From assembly GCA_023443765.1 (NCBI GenBank), contig JAEZTA010000050.1:1-43521 (forward strand): a stretch of DNA of 43,521 bases. The letters run 5' to 3'. The translations under genes and the position numbers were made by a program. A model generated the notes under the pieces. The model did no database searches. It worked only from the letters and a program-made list of their open reading frames with translations, and was not told the origin of the DNA. Source of the stretch: Bacteroidota bacterium (GTDB lineage Bacteria > Bacteroidota > Bacteroidia > Bacteroidales > Rikenellaceae). Positions 24,116 to 32,917 of the stretch are shown piece after piece (position 1 is the first letter of the stretch; the number at the start of each line of letters is the position of its first letter).

Positions 24116-26373
24116 TGCAGCGCTATGCCGATATAGTCCTGCCGCTGGCACAGCCCGCTTACACGTTTGCCGTGCCCGAAGGCATGGAGGTCGTGGCGGG
24201 GCAGGCCGTGGCGGTGCAGTTCGGCGCCCGCAAATTCTATACGGCTATCGTGTGGCGGGTTCACGACCGCCGGCCCGACTTCAAGACCGTCAAACCGATT
24301 CAGCGCGTGCTCTACGACGCGCCCCTGCTCTCATCGCAGCAAATGGCGCTGTGGGAGTGGATCGCTTCGTACTACATGTGCTCCGTGGGCGAGGTGATGC
24401 GCGTGGCGCTGCCCGCGCTGATGAAACCTTCGGGCGACACGGAGGAGGAGTTTTCCGAAGAGGAGTTCCGCCCCCGGACCGAGTGTTACGTGGCGCTGGC
24501 CCCGGAACTTCACGACGAAGCGCATTTCAACGAAATCTGCGAAAAAATCGAACGCCGCGCCCCGAAACAGTACGAGGCGCTGCTCGAACTGGCCTCGGCT
24601 GGTGACGAGACGCGCATCTCGACGGGTGAGATCGCCCGCCGCCTGCTCCGGGCCGACTATGCCGTGCTGCACGCCCTCGAACGCAAGAAATACATTGTCT
24701 GCACGGAGCGCGAACGCACCGTCGAACGCGGCGGCTCGGCCTTCCGCCTTCCGGAACTGACCTCGCAGCAGCAGACGGCGCTGAAAGCCCTGCGCGAACA
24801 GTTCGAGGCCGGGAAAACCACTGCTCTGTTGCAGGGAATCACCGGTTCGGGCAAAACCGAAATCTACATCCACCTGATCGCCGAAGTGCTGGCCCGGGGC
24901 GGCGATGTGCTGCTGCTTGTCCCCGAAATCGCCCTCACGGCGCAGCTGATCGAGCGCATGGAGCGTATCTTCGGCAGCCGGGTCACCCCCTATCACTCCA
25001 AGCTTACGAACCACCGCCGTACGGAGACCTACCTGCGGCTGAACCGCTCGGACGGCGGCGAATTCGTGGTCGGCGTGCGGTCGTCGATCTTCCTGCCGCT
25101 GAAGCGTCTGCAACTGGTCATCGTCGATGAGGAGCATGACGCCAGCTACAAGCAGGCCGAGCCTGCGCCGCGGTACAACGCCCGCGACTGCGCCGTGGTG
25201 ATGGCGCGCCTCAATGAAGGCCGGACGCTGCTGGGCAGCGCCACGCCGTCGCTCGAAACGTGGCTCAATGCCGCGTCGGGCAAATACGGCCGTGCGGAGC
25301 TGACCGAACGTTACGGCGATGCCCGTCCGCCCGAAATCCTCGTTTCCGACACCCTGCGGGCCGCCAAGCGCGGCGAACGCAAGGCTCATTTCAATAAACT
25401 CCTGCTGGACAAGATCGGCGAGGCTCTCGACCGGGGCGAGCAGGTGATGCTGTTCCAGAACCGCCGCGGATTCTCGCCCTATGTCGAGTGTTCCGAATGC
25501 GGCTGGACAGCCCGCTGCCCTCACTGCAACGTGACGCTGACCTACCACAAGGGCGGCCGGAAACTCGTCTGCCACTACTGCGGTTACACCGAGTCGGTCC
25601 CGGCGAAATGCCCGTCGTGCAAGGTCACCGATGTGATTCCGATGGGCTTCGGGACGGAGAAGGTTGAGGAGGAGATCGCCAAAATCTTCCCCGAAGCGCG
25701 CATCGCCCGGCTGGACCGCGACAGTGTGACCTCCGAACGGGCCTTCAACGCCATCATCGCCGATTTCGAAGCCCGCAAGACCGATATTCTGGTCGGCACG
25801 CAGATGATCACCAAGGGATTTGACTTTGCGGGGGTGTCGCTCGTCGGCATCCTCAATGCCGACAACCTCTTGAACAACCCCGATTTCCGGGCTGCCGAAC
25901 GGGCTTTCCAACTGATGATGCAGGTGGCGGGCCGCGCCGGCCGCCGCTCGGAAGGGGGCGAGGTCGTCATCCAGACCTCCGAACCGGGGCATCCCGTCAT
26001 CCGGCAGGTCGCCGAGGGCGATTTCGAGACCATGGCCCGGGCGGAGCTCTCCGAGCGCGAAGCCTTCTTCTATCCGCCTTATGCGCGGCTCACGTCGCTC
26101 GTGCTGCGCCACCGCGATCCTTCGGTGCTGCGGGGCGGGGTGGTGGAGCTTGCCACGCGCCTGCGCACCCGCTTCGGCCGTCGCCTGCTGGGACCGATGA
26201 CGCCGCCTGTCGACCGCATCCGCGGCGAATACCTCGTGGGACTCCTGCTGAAAATCGAGAGCGGGGCCTCGTCGGCCCGCGCCCGCGAACTGCTCTCGGC
26301 CGAGTTGAAAACCTTTGCCGAAAATTCTGCCTTCAAGTCGATCACCGTCGTCGTCAATGTCGATCCTCAGTGA
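24115..26373 (+). CDS. priA: primosomal protein N' (replication restart helicase)
   Basis: PriA recognises stalled or D-loop forks and reloads DnaB. The N-terminal 3'-end-binding domain (about 1-100), a winged helix, then the helicase with Walker A GITGSGKTEIY (about 241-251), DEEHD (about 338) and the zinc-binding insertion with four CxxC pairs (CSECGWTARCPHC, CHYCGY, CPSC; about 458-503) are all present. GTQMITKGFDF and QVAGRAGRR are the later helicase motifs. The length of 752 residues is normal. It overlaps comF by 17 bases, and DnaB, its client, is encoded 0.9 kb downstream. Confidence 0.97.
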   Translation: MQRYADIVLPLAQPAYTFAVPEGMEVVAGQAVAVQFGARKFYTAIVWRVHDRRPDFKTVKPIQRVLYDAPLLSSQQMALWEWIASYYMCSVGEVMRVALPALMKPSGDTEEEFSEEEFRPRTECYVALAPELHDEAHFNEICEKIERRAPKQYEALLELASAGDETRISTGEIARRLLRADYAVLHALERKKYIVCTERERTVERGGSAFRLPELTSQQQTALKALREQFEAGKTTALLQGITGSGKTEIYIHLIAEVLARGGDVLLLVPEIALTAQLIERMERIFGSRVTPYHSKLTNHRRTETYLRLNRSDGGEFVVGVRSSIFLPLKRLQLVIVDEEHDASYKQAEPAPRYNARDCAVVMARLNEGRTLLGSATPSLETWLNAASGKYGRAELTERYGDARPPEILVSDTLRAAKRGERKAHFNKLLLDKIGEALDRGEQVMLFQNRRGFSPYVECSECGWTARCPHCNVTLTYHKGGRKLVCHYCGYTESVPAKCPSCKVTDVIPMGFGTEKVEEEIAKIFPEARIARLDRDSVTSERAFNAIIADFEARKTDILVGTQMITKGFDFAGVSLVGILNADNLLNNPDFRAAERAFQLMMQVAGRAGRRSEGGEVVIQTSEPGHPVIRQVAEGDFETMARAELSEREAFFYPPYARLTSLVLRHRDPSVLRGGVVELATRLRTRFGRRLLGPMTPPVDRIRGEYLVGLLLKIESGASSARARELLSAELKTFAENSAFKSITVVVNVDPQ

Positions 26374-27079
26374 CCTTGCGCACGACATCGCGTCGCTGCT
26401 GTTCCCGCCCCGCTGCGCCGTCTGCGGGGAGCCGCTCGCGCGCGGCGAACGAACGGTCTGCACCCTCTGCCGCACCATGGCGCCCCTGACGGGCTACTGG
26501 CGCGAGGTCGATAATCCTGTTGTGCGCAAATGCTGGGGCATGGTCCCCGTCGAGCAGGCTTCGGGCTTCCTGTTCTTCGTCCACGCAAGCGGCTGGCGGC
26601 AGCTGATCCACGGTTTCAAGTACCGCGGCGCGTGGCGCACGGCCCGGGCGATGGGCGAGTGGTATGGGCATTACCTGCGCGAAAGCGGTCTTTACGCCGA
26701 TGTCGAGGTGGTCGTTCCGCTGCCGCTGCACCCCTTCAAGCGGTGCCGGAGGGGTTATAACCAGTCGGAATACATCGCCGAGGGAATCGCCGCACAACTG
26801 GGCGTCCCGGTCGACCGGGGCAGTGTCCGCCGCACGCGCAATACCGCCAGCCAGGCCCTCAAACCCCGCCGCGAGCGGGCCGGAAACGTCGAGGACGCCT
26901 TTGCCGTCCGCCGCCCCGAACGGCTCGCCGGGCGGCACGTCCTGTTGGTCGACGACGTAATGACTACGGGCGCCACGCTTCTCTCGTGCGCCTCCGCTAT
27001 CCTGCACGCCGCGCCCGGCTGCCGCATCAGCATCGCCGCCCTCGCCGTCTCGCAGCGCGAGTTGGGCGTGAAGGAGTGA
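26357..27079 (+). CDS. comF: ComF family phosphoribosyltransferase-like protein
   Basis: The start ATG 26357 (MSILSDLAHDIASLLFPPRC) is chosen because it gives the family's usual opening. It lies 17 bases inside priA. The 240-residue product has the N-terminal zinc cluster CAVCGEP...CTLC and the PRTase-like motif HVLLVDDVMTTGATL. In between are VVVPLPLHPFKRCRRGYNQSEYIA and RTRNTASQALKPRRERAGNV, all typical. ComF is needed for DNA uptake in naturally competent bacteria and binds DnaA or PriA-linked factors. In Bacteroidetes its role is unproven. The coupling with priA fits a role in DNA processing. Confidence 0.92.
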   Translation: MSILSDLAHDIASLLFPPRCAVCGEPLARGERTVCTLCRTMAPLTGYWREVDNPVVRKCWGMVPVEQASGFLFFVHASGWRQLIHGFKYRGAWRTARAMGEWYGHYLRESGLYADVEVVVPLPLHPFKRCRRGYNQSEYIAEGIAAQLGVPVDRGSVRRTRNTASQALKPRRERAGNVEDAFAVRRPERLAGRHVLLVDDVMTTGATLLSCASAILHAAPGCRISIAALAVSQRELGVKE

Positions 27080-27128
27080 AAATAATTATCGACATGCATT
27101 AGCCCGCTCCGGAGTGTGCCGGGTCCGT

Positions 27129-27151
27129 AAACTATGTTATAAACATAGTTT
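27129..27151. repeat. AT-rich inverted repeat upstream of dnaB
   Basis: AAACTATGTT-ata-AACATAGTTT is a perfect 10+10 inverted repeat, 25 bases before the dnaB -33 box and followed by T and G. It could be a weak terminator for comF or an operator for dnaB. Confidence 0.45.
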
Positions 27152-27175
27152 TGTCGAAAACTCCCGCCGGGCGGT

Positions 27176-27206
27176 TTTGATATGTCGACCCGAATCGCTA
27201 CTTTTG
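27176..27206 (+). promoter_or_regulatory. promoter of dnaB
   Basis: TTTG (27176-27179), 19 bases, TACTTTTG (27199-27206): a full match to the Bacteroidetes consensus, 24 bases before the start codon. It marks the beginning of the dnaB-yifB-murG-murC-ftsQ-ftsA transcript. Confidence 0.7.
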
Positions 27207-27230
27207 ACCTTTGAAAGAATCCGATTATCC

Positions 27231-28790
27231 ATGGCGAAAGATTTTACACCCTCCTCCCGCAACCGGGAGGCGTTCGAGGCAATGACCGATACCGTCGGCA
27301 ACGTCCCCCCGCAGGCGGTCGAGTTGGAAGAGGCCGTGCTCGGTGCGCTGATGCTCGAAAAGGACTGCATCATCACCGTGCAGGAGTTTGTCTCCCCCGA
27401 TGCGTTCTATACCGAGGAACACCGGCTGATCTATAAGGCGATCAACGAACTGTCGATGGAACTGAAGCCCATCGACCTCTATACCGTGACCGAGCGGCTC
27501 AAGGTCAAGAAGGAGCTGAAGAAGGTGGGCGGCGCCTCGTACCTTGCGCAGCTGACCCAGAAGGTCGGCTCGGCGGCTAACGTTGAGTTCCACGCCAAGA
27601 TCATCGCCCAGAAATACGTCCAGCGCGAGCTGATCCGCTCGGCGACCGAGATTCAGAAACGCTCGTACGACGAGTCGACCGACGTGACCGAACTGATCGG
27701 GTATGCCGAAGGTGAGATTTTCAAGGTTGCCGAGGGGCACGTCAAGCGTTCGGTGCAGTCGTCGAAAGATATTCTGGCCCGTGCGCTGATGCAGATCGAG
27801 GAGGCGTCGAAGAATACGAGCGCCTTCAGCGGCGTGCCGTCGGGCTTTATGGCCATCGACCGTGTGACGTTGGGCTGGCAGCTGTCTGACCTGGTGATCA
27901 TCGCCGCACGTCCTTCGATGGGTAAGACGGCCTTCGTGCTTTCGATGGCCCGCAACATGGCCGTCGACCACGAACAGGGCGTGGCATTCTTCTCGCTTGA
28001 AATGTCCTCCGTGCAGCTGATGATGCGTCTGATCATCGCCGAAACAGGCCTGAGCGGCAACGATGTCAAGTCGGGCCGCCTGACGCCTGAGCAGTGGCGC
28101 CACCTCGAATCGGCTACCAAACCGCTGGGCTCGGCGCCGCTCTTCATCGACGACACCCCGGCCCTTTCGGTTTTCGAGTTCCGCTCGAAGGCCCGCCGTC
28201 TGAAAATCCATAACGACATCAAGATCATCATCATCGACTACCTCCAGCTGATGACCGGCAACCAGGATACGAAGGGTAACCGCGAGCAGGAGGTGGCCTT
28301 CATCTCGCGTACGCTCAAGGCCATTGCCAAGGAGCTGAACGTGCCGATGATCGCCCTGTCGCAGCTGAGCCGTGCCACTGAGATGCGCGGCGGCTCGAAG
28401 CGCCCCCAGTTGTCGGACCTCCGCGAGTCGGGCGCCATCGAGCAGGATGCCGACATCGTGGCCTTCATCCACCGTCCGGAGTATTACGGCATCAACCAGG
28501 ACGAGAACGGCATGCCTACGGCGGGTATGGCCGAGATCATCCTCGCCAAGCACCGTAACGGTGCGGTGTGCGACGTGAACCTGCGCTTCCTGAAGGAGCA
28601 GGCGCGCTTTGCCGACGTGGAGGATTCGATGCTTCCCCCGGCGCAGGCTTCGGAGAGCCAGCAGGCCTACGACGACTATGCCAGCGGTTCGAACAGCAGC
28701 CAGTCGGCGGCATCGGGACTCGGTGCGGCGATGGGCGGTGAGTTCGACGTGAACCGCTCGGCGAAGATCGACGAAGAAGCGCCATTTTAA
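27231..28790 (+). CDS. dnaB: replicative DNA helicase
   Basis: DnaB unwinds the replication fork as a ring-shaped hexamer. The start is ATG 27231 (MAKDFTPSS). Upstream in-frame codons run through the promoter. The N-terminal domain (PPQAVELEEAVLGALMLEKD) is followed by the RecA-like domain with Walker A ARPSMGKTAF (about 225-232), Walker B IIIIDYLQLM, and SQLSRATEMRGGSKRPQLSDLRESGAIEQDAD. At 519 residues it is slightly longer than E. coli DnaB because of a Ser/Gln/Ala-rich tail (about 470-505). No intein interrupts the Walker A region. yifB starts 10 bases downstream. Confidence 0.98.
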   Translation: MAKDFTPSSRNREAFEAMTDTVGNVPPQAVELEEAVLGALMLEKDCIITVQEFVSPDAFYTEEHRLIYKAINELSMELKPIDLYTVTERLKVKKELKKVGGASYLAQLTQKVGSAANVEFHAKIIAQKYVQRELIRSATEIQKRSYDESTDVTELIGYAEGEIFKVAEGHVKRSVQSSKDILARALMQIEEASKNTSAFSGVPSGFMAIDRVTLGWQLSDLVIIAARPSMGKTAFVLSMARNMAVDHEQGVAFFSLEMSSVQLMMRLIIAETGLSGNDVKSGRLTPEQWRHLESATKPLGSAPLFIDDTPALSVFEFRSKARRLKIHNDIKIIIIDYLQLMTGNQDTKGNREQEVAFISRTLKAIAKELNVPMIALSQLSRATEMRGGSKRPQLSDLRESGAIEQDADIVAFIHRPEYYGINQDENGMPTAGMAEIILAKHRNGAVCDVNLRFLKEQARFADVEDSMLPPAQASESQQAYDDYASGSNSSQSAASGLGAAMGGEFDVNRSAKIDEEAPF

Positions 28791-28800
28791 CCTTACGGCC

Positions 28801-30342
28801 ATGTTCGTTCGTACATTCGCAGGTGCAGTCGTCGGGATCGACGCCGTGGCGGTGACCGTCGAGGTCAACATCGCGGGCGGCGGCCTGGGCATGTACCTTG
28901 TGGGCCTGCCGGACAACGCCGTGAAGGAGAGCGAGCAGCGCATCCGGGCCGCGTTTGAGAACTCGGGCGAACGGATGTCGGGCAAAAAAGTGGTCGTCAG
29001 CCTTGCTCCGGCCGATTTGCGCAAGGAGGGTTCGGGCTTCGACCTGCCGATCGCCGTGGGGATTCTCGCGGCGATGGGACGTGTCGATGCCGAAGCTGTC
29101 GCCGGGACGATGTTCGTCGGCGAATTGTCGCTCGACGGATCGCTCAAACCCGTGCGGGGCGTGTTGCCCATTGCCGTCCGGGCGCGTTCGGAGGGGCTGC
29201 GGCGCGTGGTCCTGCCGGCGGAAAATGCTGCCGAAGCCGCAGTTGTCGACGGGATCGAGGTGATCGGCATTACGACGCTCAAAGAGGTGGTCGGATACCT
29301 GAACGGCGAGGCGGAGATCGCTCCTGCGATGCCTGCCGCCGACGAACCGTTCGATGCGGCGACGACGCGCTATGCCGAGGATTTCGCCGACGTGAGGGGT
29401 CAGGCGCATGTGAAACGCGCATTGGAGATCGCAGCGGCCGGCGGGCACAACGTGATCATGATCGGCGCTCCGGGGTCGGGCAAGACGATGCTCGCCCGGC
29501 GACTGCCGACGATCCTGCCGCCCCTTTCGCACGAAGAGGCCCTTGAAACGACCAAGATACATTCGGTGGCCGGCAAGGCCGGTGTGACGGGCGGATTGAT
29601 GACCCGGAGGCCGTTCCGGGCCCCGCACCACCTCACTTCGCAGGTCGCCGTGATCGGCGGCGGACAGTCGCCCCGGCCGGGCGAAGTGTCGCTGGCCCAC
29701 AACGGGGTGCTGTTCCTCGACGAACTGCCCGAATTCGGGCGCAGCGTGCTCGAAGTGCTGCGGCAGCCGTTGGAGGAGAAAATGATCGTGGTTTCGCGGG
29801 CGAAGTACAGCGTCGAATACCCGACGAATTTTACGCTCGTGGCGGCGATGAACCCCTGCCCGTGCGGCTACTACAACCATCCGACGAAGGAGTGCACCTG
29901 CTCCCCGGGGTCGGTGCACCGCTATATGGGCCGCATTTCGGGTCCGCTGATGGACCGCATCGACCTGCATGTCGAGGTGACGCCCGTGGCTCCACAGGAG
30001 TTGTCGGCGGCAGCGCCGGGCGAACCGAGCGCCGTGGTGCGCGAACGGGTGATCCGGGCGCGGGCGGTGCAGGCGGCTCGTTTTCGCGGCATGGAAGGCG
30101 TTCATACCAATTCGATGATGAACAGCGCGATGCTGCGCGAATACTGCCGCCTCGATGCGGCTTCGGCGGCGTTGCTGGAACGGGCGATGGAACGGCTGTC
30201 GCTCTCGGCGCGGGCTTACGACCGCATTCTGAAGGTGGCGCGCACGATCGCCGATCTGGCCGGGCGTGACGACATCGTCCCGGCGGACATCGCCGAGGCG
30301 ATCAATTACCGGTCGCTGGACCGGGGTAACTGGGGACGTTAA
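28801..30342 (+). CDS. YifB/ComM family AAA+ ATPase (Mg-chelatase-like)
   Basis: This is a 513-residue protein with an N-terminal Lon-like domain (VEVNIAGGGLGMYLVGLPDNAVKES, KKVVVSLAPADLRKEGSGFDLPIA), Walker A GAPGSGKTMLARRL (about 222-235), Walker B GVLFLDELPEF, and a zinc-like CPCGYYNHPTKECTC. The C-terminal lid has SARAYDRILKVARTIADL. ComM homologues are hexameric branch-migration helicases that extend recombination tracts in natural transformation. Finding it with comF and priA on the same strand within 5 kb is suggestive but not proof of competence. Confidence 0.93.
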   Translation: MFVRTFAGAVVGIDAVAVTVEVNIAGGGLGMYLVGLPDNAVKESEQRIRAAFENSGERMSGKKVVVSLAPADLRKEGSGFDLPIAVGILAAMGRVDAEAVAGTMFVGELSLDGSLKPVRGVLPIAVRARSEGLRRVVLPAENAAEAAVVDGIEVIGITTLKEVVGYLNGEAEIAPAMPAADEPFDAATTRYAEDFADVRGQAHVKRALEIAAAGGHNVIMIGAPGSGKTMLARRLPTILPPLSHEEALETTKIHSVAGKAGVTGGLMTRRPFRAPHHLTSQVAVIGGGQSPRPGEVSLAHNGVLFLDELPEFGRSVLEVLRQPLEEKMIVVSRAKYSVEYPTNFTLVAAMNPCPCGYYNHPTKECTCSPGSVHRYMGRISGPLMDRIDLHVEVTPVAPQELSAAAPGEPSAVVRERVIRARAVQAARFRGMEGVHTNSMMNSAMLREYCRLDAASAALLERAMERLSLSARAYDRILKVARTIADLAGRDDIVPADIAEAINYRSLDRGNWGR

Positions 30343-30353
30343 AAAAGAAAGAT

Positions 30354-31451
30354 ATGAAAAAGGTAATTTTATCCGGAGGCGGAACGGGCGGCCATATCTA
30401 CCCGGCCGTGGCGGTTGCCGAGGCGCTCAAACGGCGTTTCGGCGACGAGGTCGAACTGCTGTTCGTCGGGGCTGAGGGCAAGATGGAGATGGAGAAGGTT
30501 CCGGCGCTGGGTTACCGCATTGCGGGTCTGCCGATCGCGGGACTTCAGCGGCGGCTCGACTGGCACAACCTCGCCGTGCCGTTCAAGGCTGTGAAGAGCA
30601 TCCGGATGGCGAAGAAGATTATCCGCGAGTTCGGGGCCGACGTTGTGGTGGGCTTCGGCGGTTACGCCAGCGCCCCGGTGCTGTGGGCCGCACAGCGGAT
30701 GGGCGTGCCGACCGTGATCCAGGAGCAGAACTCCTACGCGGGCGTCACGAACAAAATCCTCGCGAAGGGTGCACGGCGTATCTGTACGGCTTACGAAGGG
30801 ATGGAACGCTTCTTTCCGGCGGGCAAGATCGTCCTGACGGGCAATCCCCTGCGGGGTCGCTTCTCGAAGGAGGGCGCCGACCGCACGGAGGCGCTCGGAT
30901 ATTATGGGTTTACGCCCGACCTTCCGGTGATACTCGTGGTCGGCGGGTCGCTCGGTACGCGGACGCTGAACGAGATGATGAAGGCGTGGATCGTTGAAAC
31001 GGGCGGCGAAGCTCCCGTGCAGGTGATCTGGCAGACGGGTAAGTATTACGAGCGCGAGATGCAGGCGTTTCTGGCTGCACACCCGGCGAAACACATCTGG
31101 CAGGGGGCTTTCATCGACCGTATGGACTACGCCTATGCCGCCGCCGACCTGGTCGTTTCGCGCAGCGGCGCCGGGACGGTTTCGGAGTTGTGCCTCGTGG
31201 CCAGACCGGTGCTGTTCGTGCCTTCGCCCAACGTGGCCGAGGACCATCAGACCAAAAACGCCCGGGCGCTGGAAGCCAAGGGGGCGGCGGTCGTCGTTCC
31301 CGATGCCGAGTGCCGGACGACGGCCATGCGGCGGGCGATGGAGCTGCTCGCCGACAGGGATCGGTTGCAGGCGATGAGCCGCAACCTGGAGGCGCTGGCC
31401 AAGCCCGACGCCGCGGAAGATATTGTCAATGAGATTATAAAGGTAATGTAA
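30354..31451 (+). CDS. murG: UDP-GlcNAc:undecaprenyl-pyrophosphoryl-MurNAc-pentapeptide GlcNAc transferase
   Basis: MurG adds GlcNAc to lipid I to make lipid II on the inner face of the membrane. Signatures are the glycine loop LSGGGTGGHIYPA at the N-terminus, GFGGYASAPVLWAA, IQEQNSYAGVTNKIL, LTGNPLR, VVGGSLGTRTLNE and the donor site SRSGAGTVSEL. The length of 365 residues is normal. It is 11 bases after yifB and 2 bases before murC. In this lineage it leads the murG-murC-ftsQ-ftsA-ftsZ tail of the division and cell-wall cluster. Confidence 0.98.
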   Translation: MKKVILSGGGTGGHIYPAVAVAEALKRRFGDEVELLFVGAEGKMEMEKVPALGYRIAGLPIAGLQRRLDWHNLAVPFKAVKSIRMAKKIIREFGADVVVGFGGYASAPVLWAAQRMGVPTVIQEQNSYAGVTNKILAKGARRICTAYEGMERFFPAGKIVLTGNPLRGRFSKEGADRTEALGYYGFTPDLPVILVVGGSLGTRTLNEMMKAWIVETGGEAPVQVIWQTGKYYEREMQAFLAAHPAKHIWQGAFIDRMDYAYAAADLVVSRSGAGTVSELCLVARPVLFVPSPNVAEDHQTKNARALEAKGAAVVVPDAECRTTAMRRAMELLADRDRLQAMSRNLEALAKPDAAEDIVNEIIKVM

Positions 31452-31453
31452 TA

Positions 31454-32869
31454 ATGGAATTCAAAAACGTCTATTTCCTCGGTATCGGCGGTATCGGCAT
31501 GAGCGCCCTGGCCCGCTATTTTCTGCACGAAGGCTATGCCGTTGCGGGTTATGACCGCACGCGCTCCCACCTGACCGACGAACTCGAAACGGAAGGTGCG
31601 GCGGTCCACTACGAGGACGATGTGCGGCTGATCCCCCAAAGGTTCCTCGACCCGGCGGATACGATGGTCGTCTATACCCCTGCCGTGCCGGACGACCACA
31701 GCGAATACCGCTATTTCCTCGAACACGGTTTCTGCGTCGAGAAACGTTCGCAGATGCTGGGCCACCTCTCCGAGGGCAAATATGTGATGGCCGTGGCGGG
31801 TACGCACGGGAAGACTACGACTTCGACGATGGTGGCATGGCTCAACCGGGTCCTCACGGGTGGCGGCAGTGCATTCCTGGGGGGCATTTCGAAGAATTTC
31901 GGCGGCAACATGGTGCTGGATGCCGTGAAGCAGGGGGCCGGTTCGGCCGCTGCTGCATCCGGGAGGCTGGCCGTCGAGGCCGACGAGTTCGACCGGTCGT
32001 TCCTGCGGCTTTACCCCGACGTGGCGGTGATCACCTCGGCCGATGCCGACCACCTCGACATCTACGGGACGCACGAGGCAGTGAAGGAGGCCTTCTCGCA
32101 GTTTGTGCGGCAGATCAAACCGGGCGGCTCGCTGATCCTCAAACAGGGCGTCAACATCGTGCTCGACAACCCGAAAATCAGCGTCTACCGCTACTCGTTC
32201 GACGAACCATGCGACTTCTATGCCCGCAACGTGCAACTGCTCGAAGGCGGTCACTACCGTTACGACCTTGTAACGCCGTCGGGTGTGGTCGAAGGGTGTA
32301 CGCTCGGCATTCCGGGCTGGGTCAATATCGAAAATGCGGTTGCCGCCGTGGCTTCGGTCTGGTGCGCCGCGAAGGCCGAAGGAACTCCGCTGGATGCCGA
32401 TAAACTGCGCGATGCGCTGGCCTCGTTCTCGGGAGTGAAACGGCGTTTCGAATTTTACGTCAATACCCCGAAACAGGTCTATATGGACGACTACGCCCAC
32501 CACCCGCGCGAACTGGCTGCAACGCTCACGTCCGTTGGCCGGATGTTCCCCGGGCGACGGATCACGGCGCTGTTCCAGCCCCACCTCTACACCCGGACGC
32601 GCGATCTCTATGCGGAGTTTGCCGAGGCGCTGTCGCATGCCGACGAGGTGCTGCTGCTGCCGATCTACCCGGCCCGCGAGGAACCGATCCCGGGCGTCAT
32701 GTCGGAGATCATTGCCGAACGGGTCGCCGTGCCGTGCCGTATCGTCGACCGCGACCGGCTGGCCGACGAAGTGGCCGCGATGGATACCGATGTTGTGATC
32801 AGCTTCGGAGCGGGCAATATCGACGCCTGCTGCGAGGCTATCGCCGAAAAACTCCGGACGAAAAGCTGA
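31454..32869 (+). CDS. murC: UDP-N-acetylmuramate--L-alanine ligase
   Basis: MurC adds the first amino acid (L-Ala) to UDP-MurNAc using ATP. The N-terminal Rossmann motif FLGIGGIGMSALARYF, the ATP loop AGTHGKTTTSTM, EADEFDRSFL, a central SADADHLDIYG and the C-terminal DDYAHHPREL are all present. The length of 471 residues is normal. No murB or ddl gene follows, which agrees with the Bacteroidetes order in which ftsQ comes next. The gap to ftsQ is 48 bases without a clear promoter. Confidence 0.98.
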   Translation: MEFKNVYFLGIGGIGMSALARYFLHEGYAVAGYDRTRSHLTDELETEGAAVHYEDDVRLIPQRFLDPADTMVVYTPAVPDDHSEYRYFLEHGFCVEKRSQMLGHLSEGKYVMAVAGTHGKTTTSTMVAWLNRVLTGGGSAFLGGISKNFGGNMVLDAVKQGAGSAAAASGRLAVEADEFDRSFLRLYPDVAVITSADADHLDIYGTHEAVKEAFSQFVRQIKPGGSLILKQGVNIVLDNPKISVYRYSFDEPCDFYARNVQLLEGGHYRYDLVTPSGVVEGCTLGIPGWVNIENAVAAVASVWCAAKAEGTPLDADKLRDALASFSGVKRRFEFYVNTPKQVYMDDYAHHPRELAATLTSVGRMFPGRRITALFQPHLYTRTRDLYAEFAEALSHADEVLLLPIYPAREEPIPGVMSEIIAERVAVPCRIVDRDRLADEVAAMDTDVVISFGAGNIDACCEAIAEKLRTKS

Positions 32870-32917
32870 CGGAATGTGGGCTTTGCCGATTGAAATGGAT
32901 TTATAAATACCTGATTT

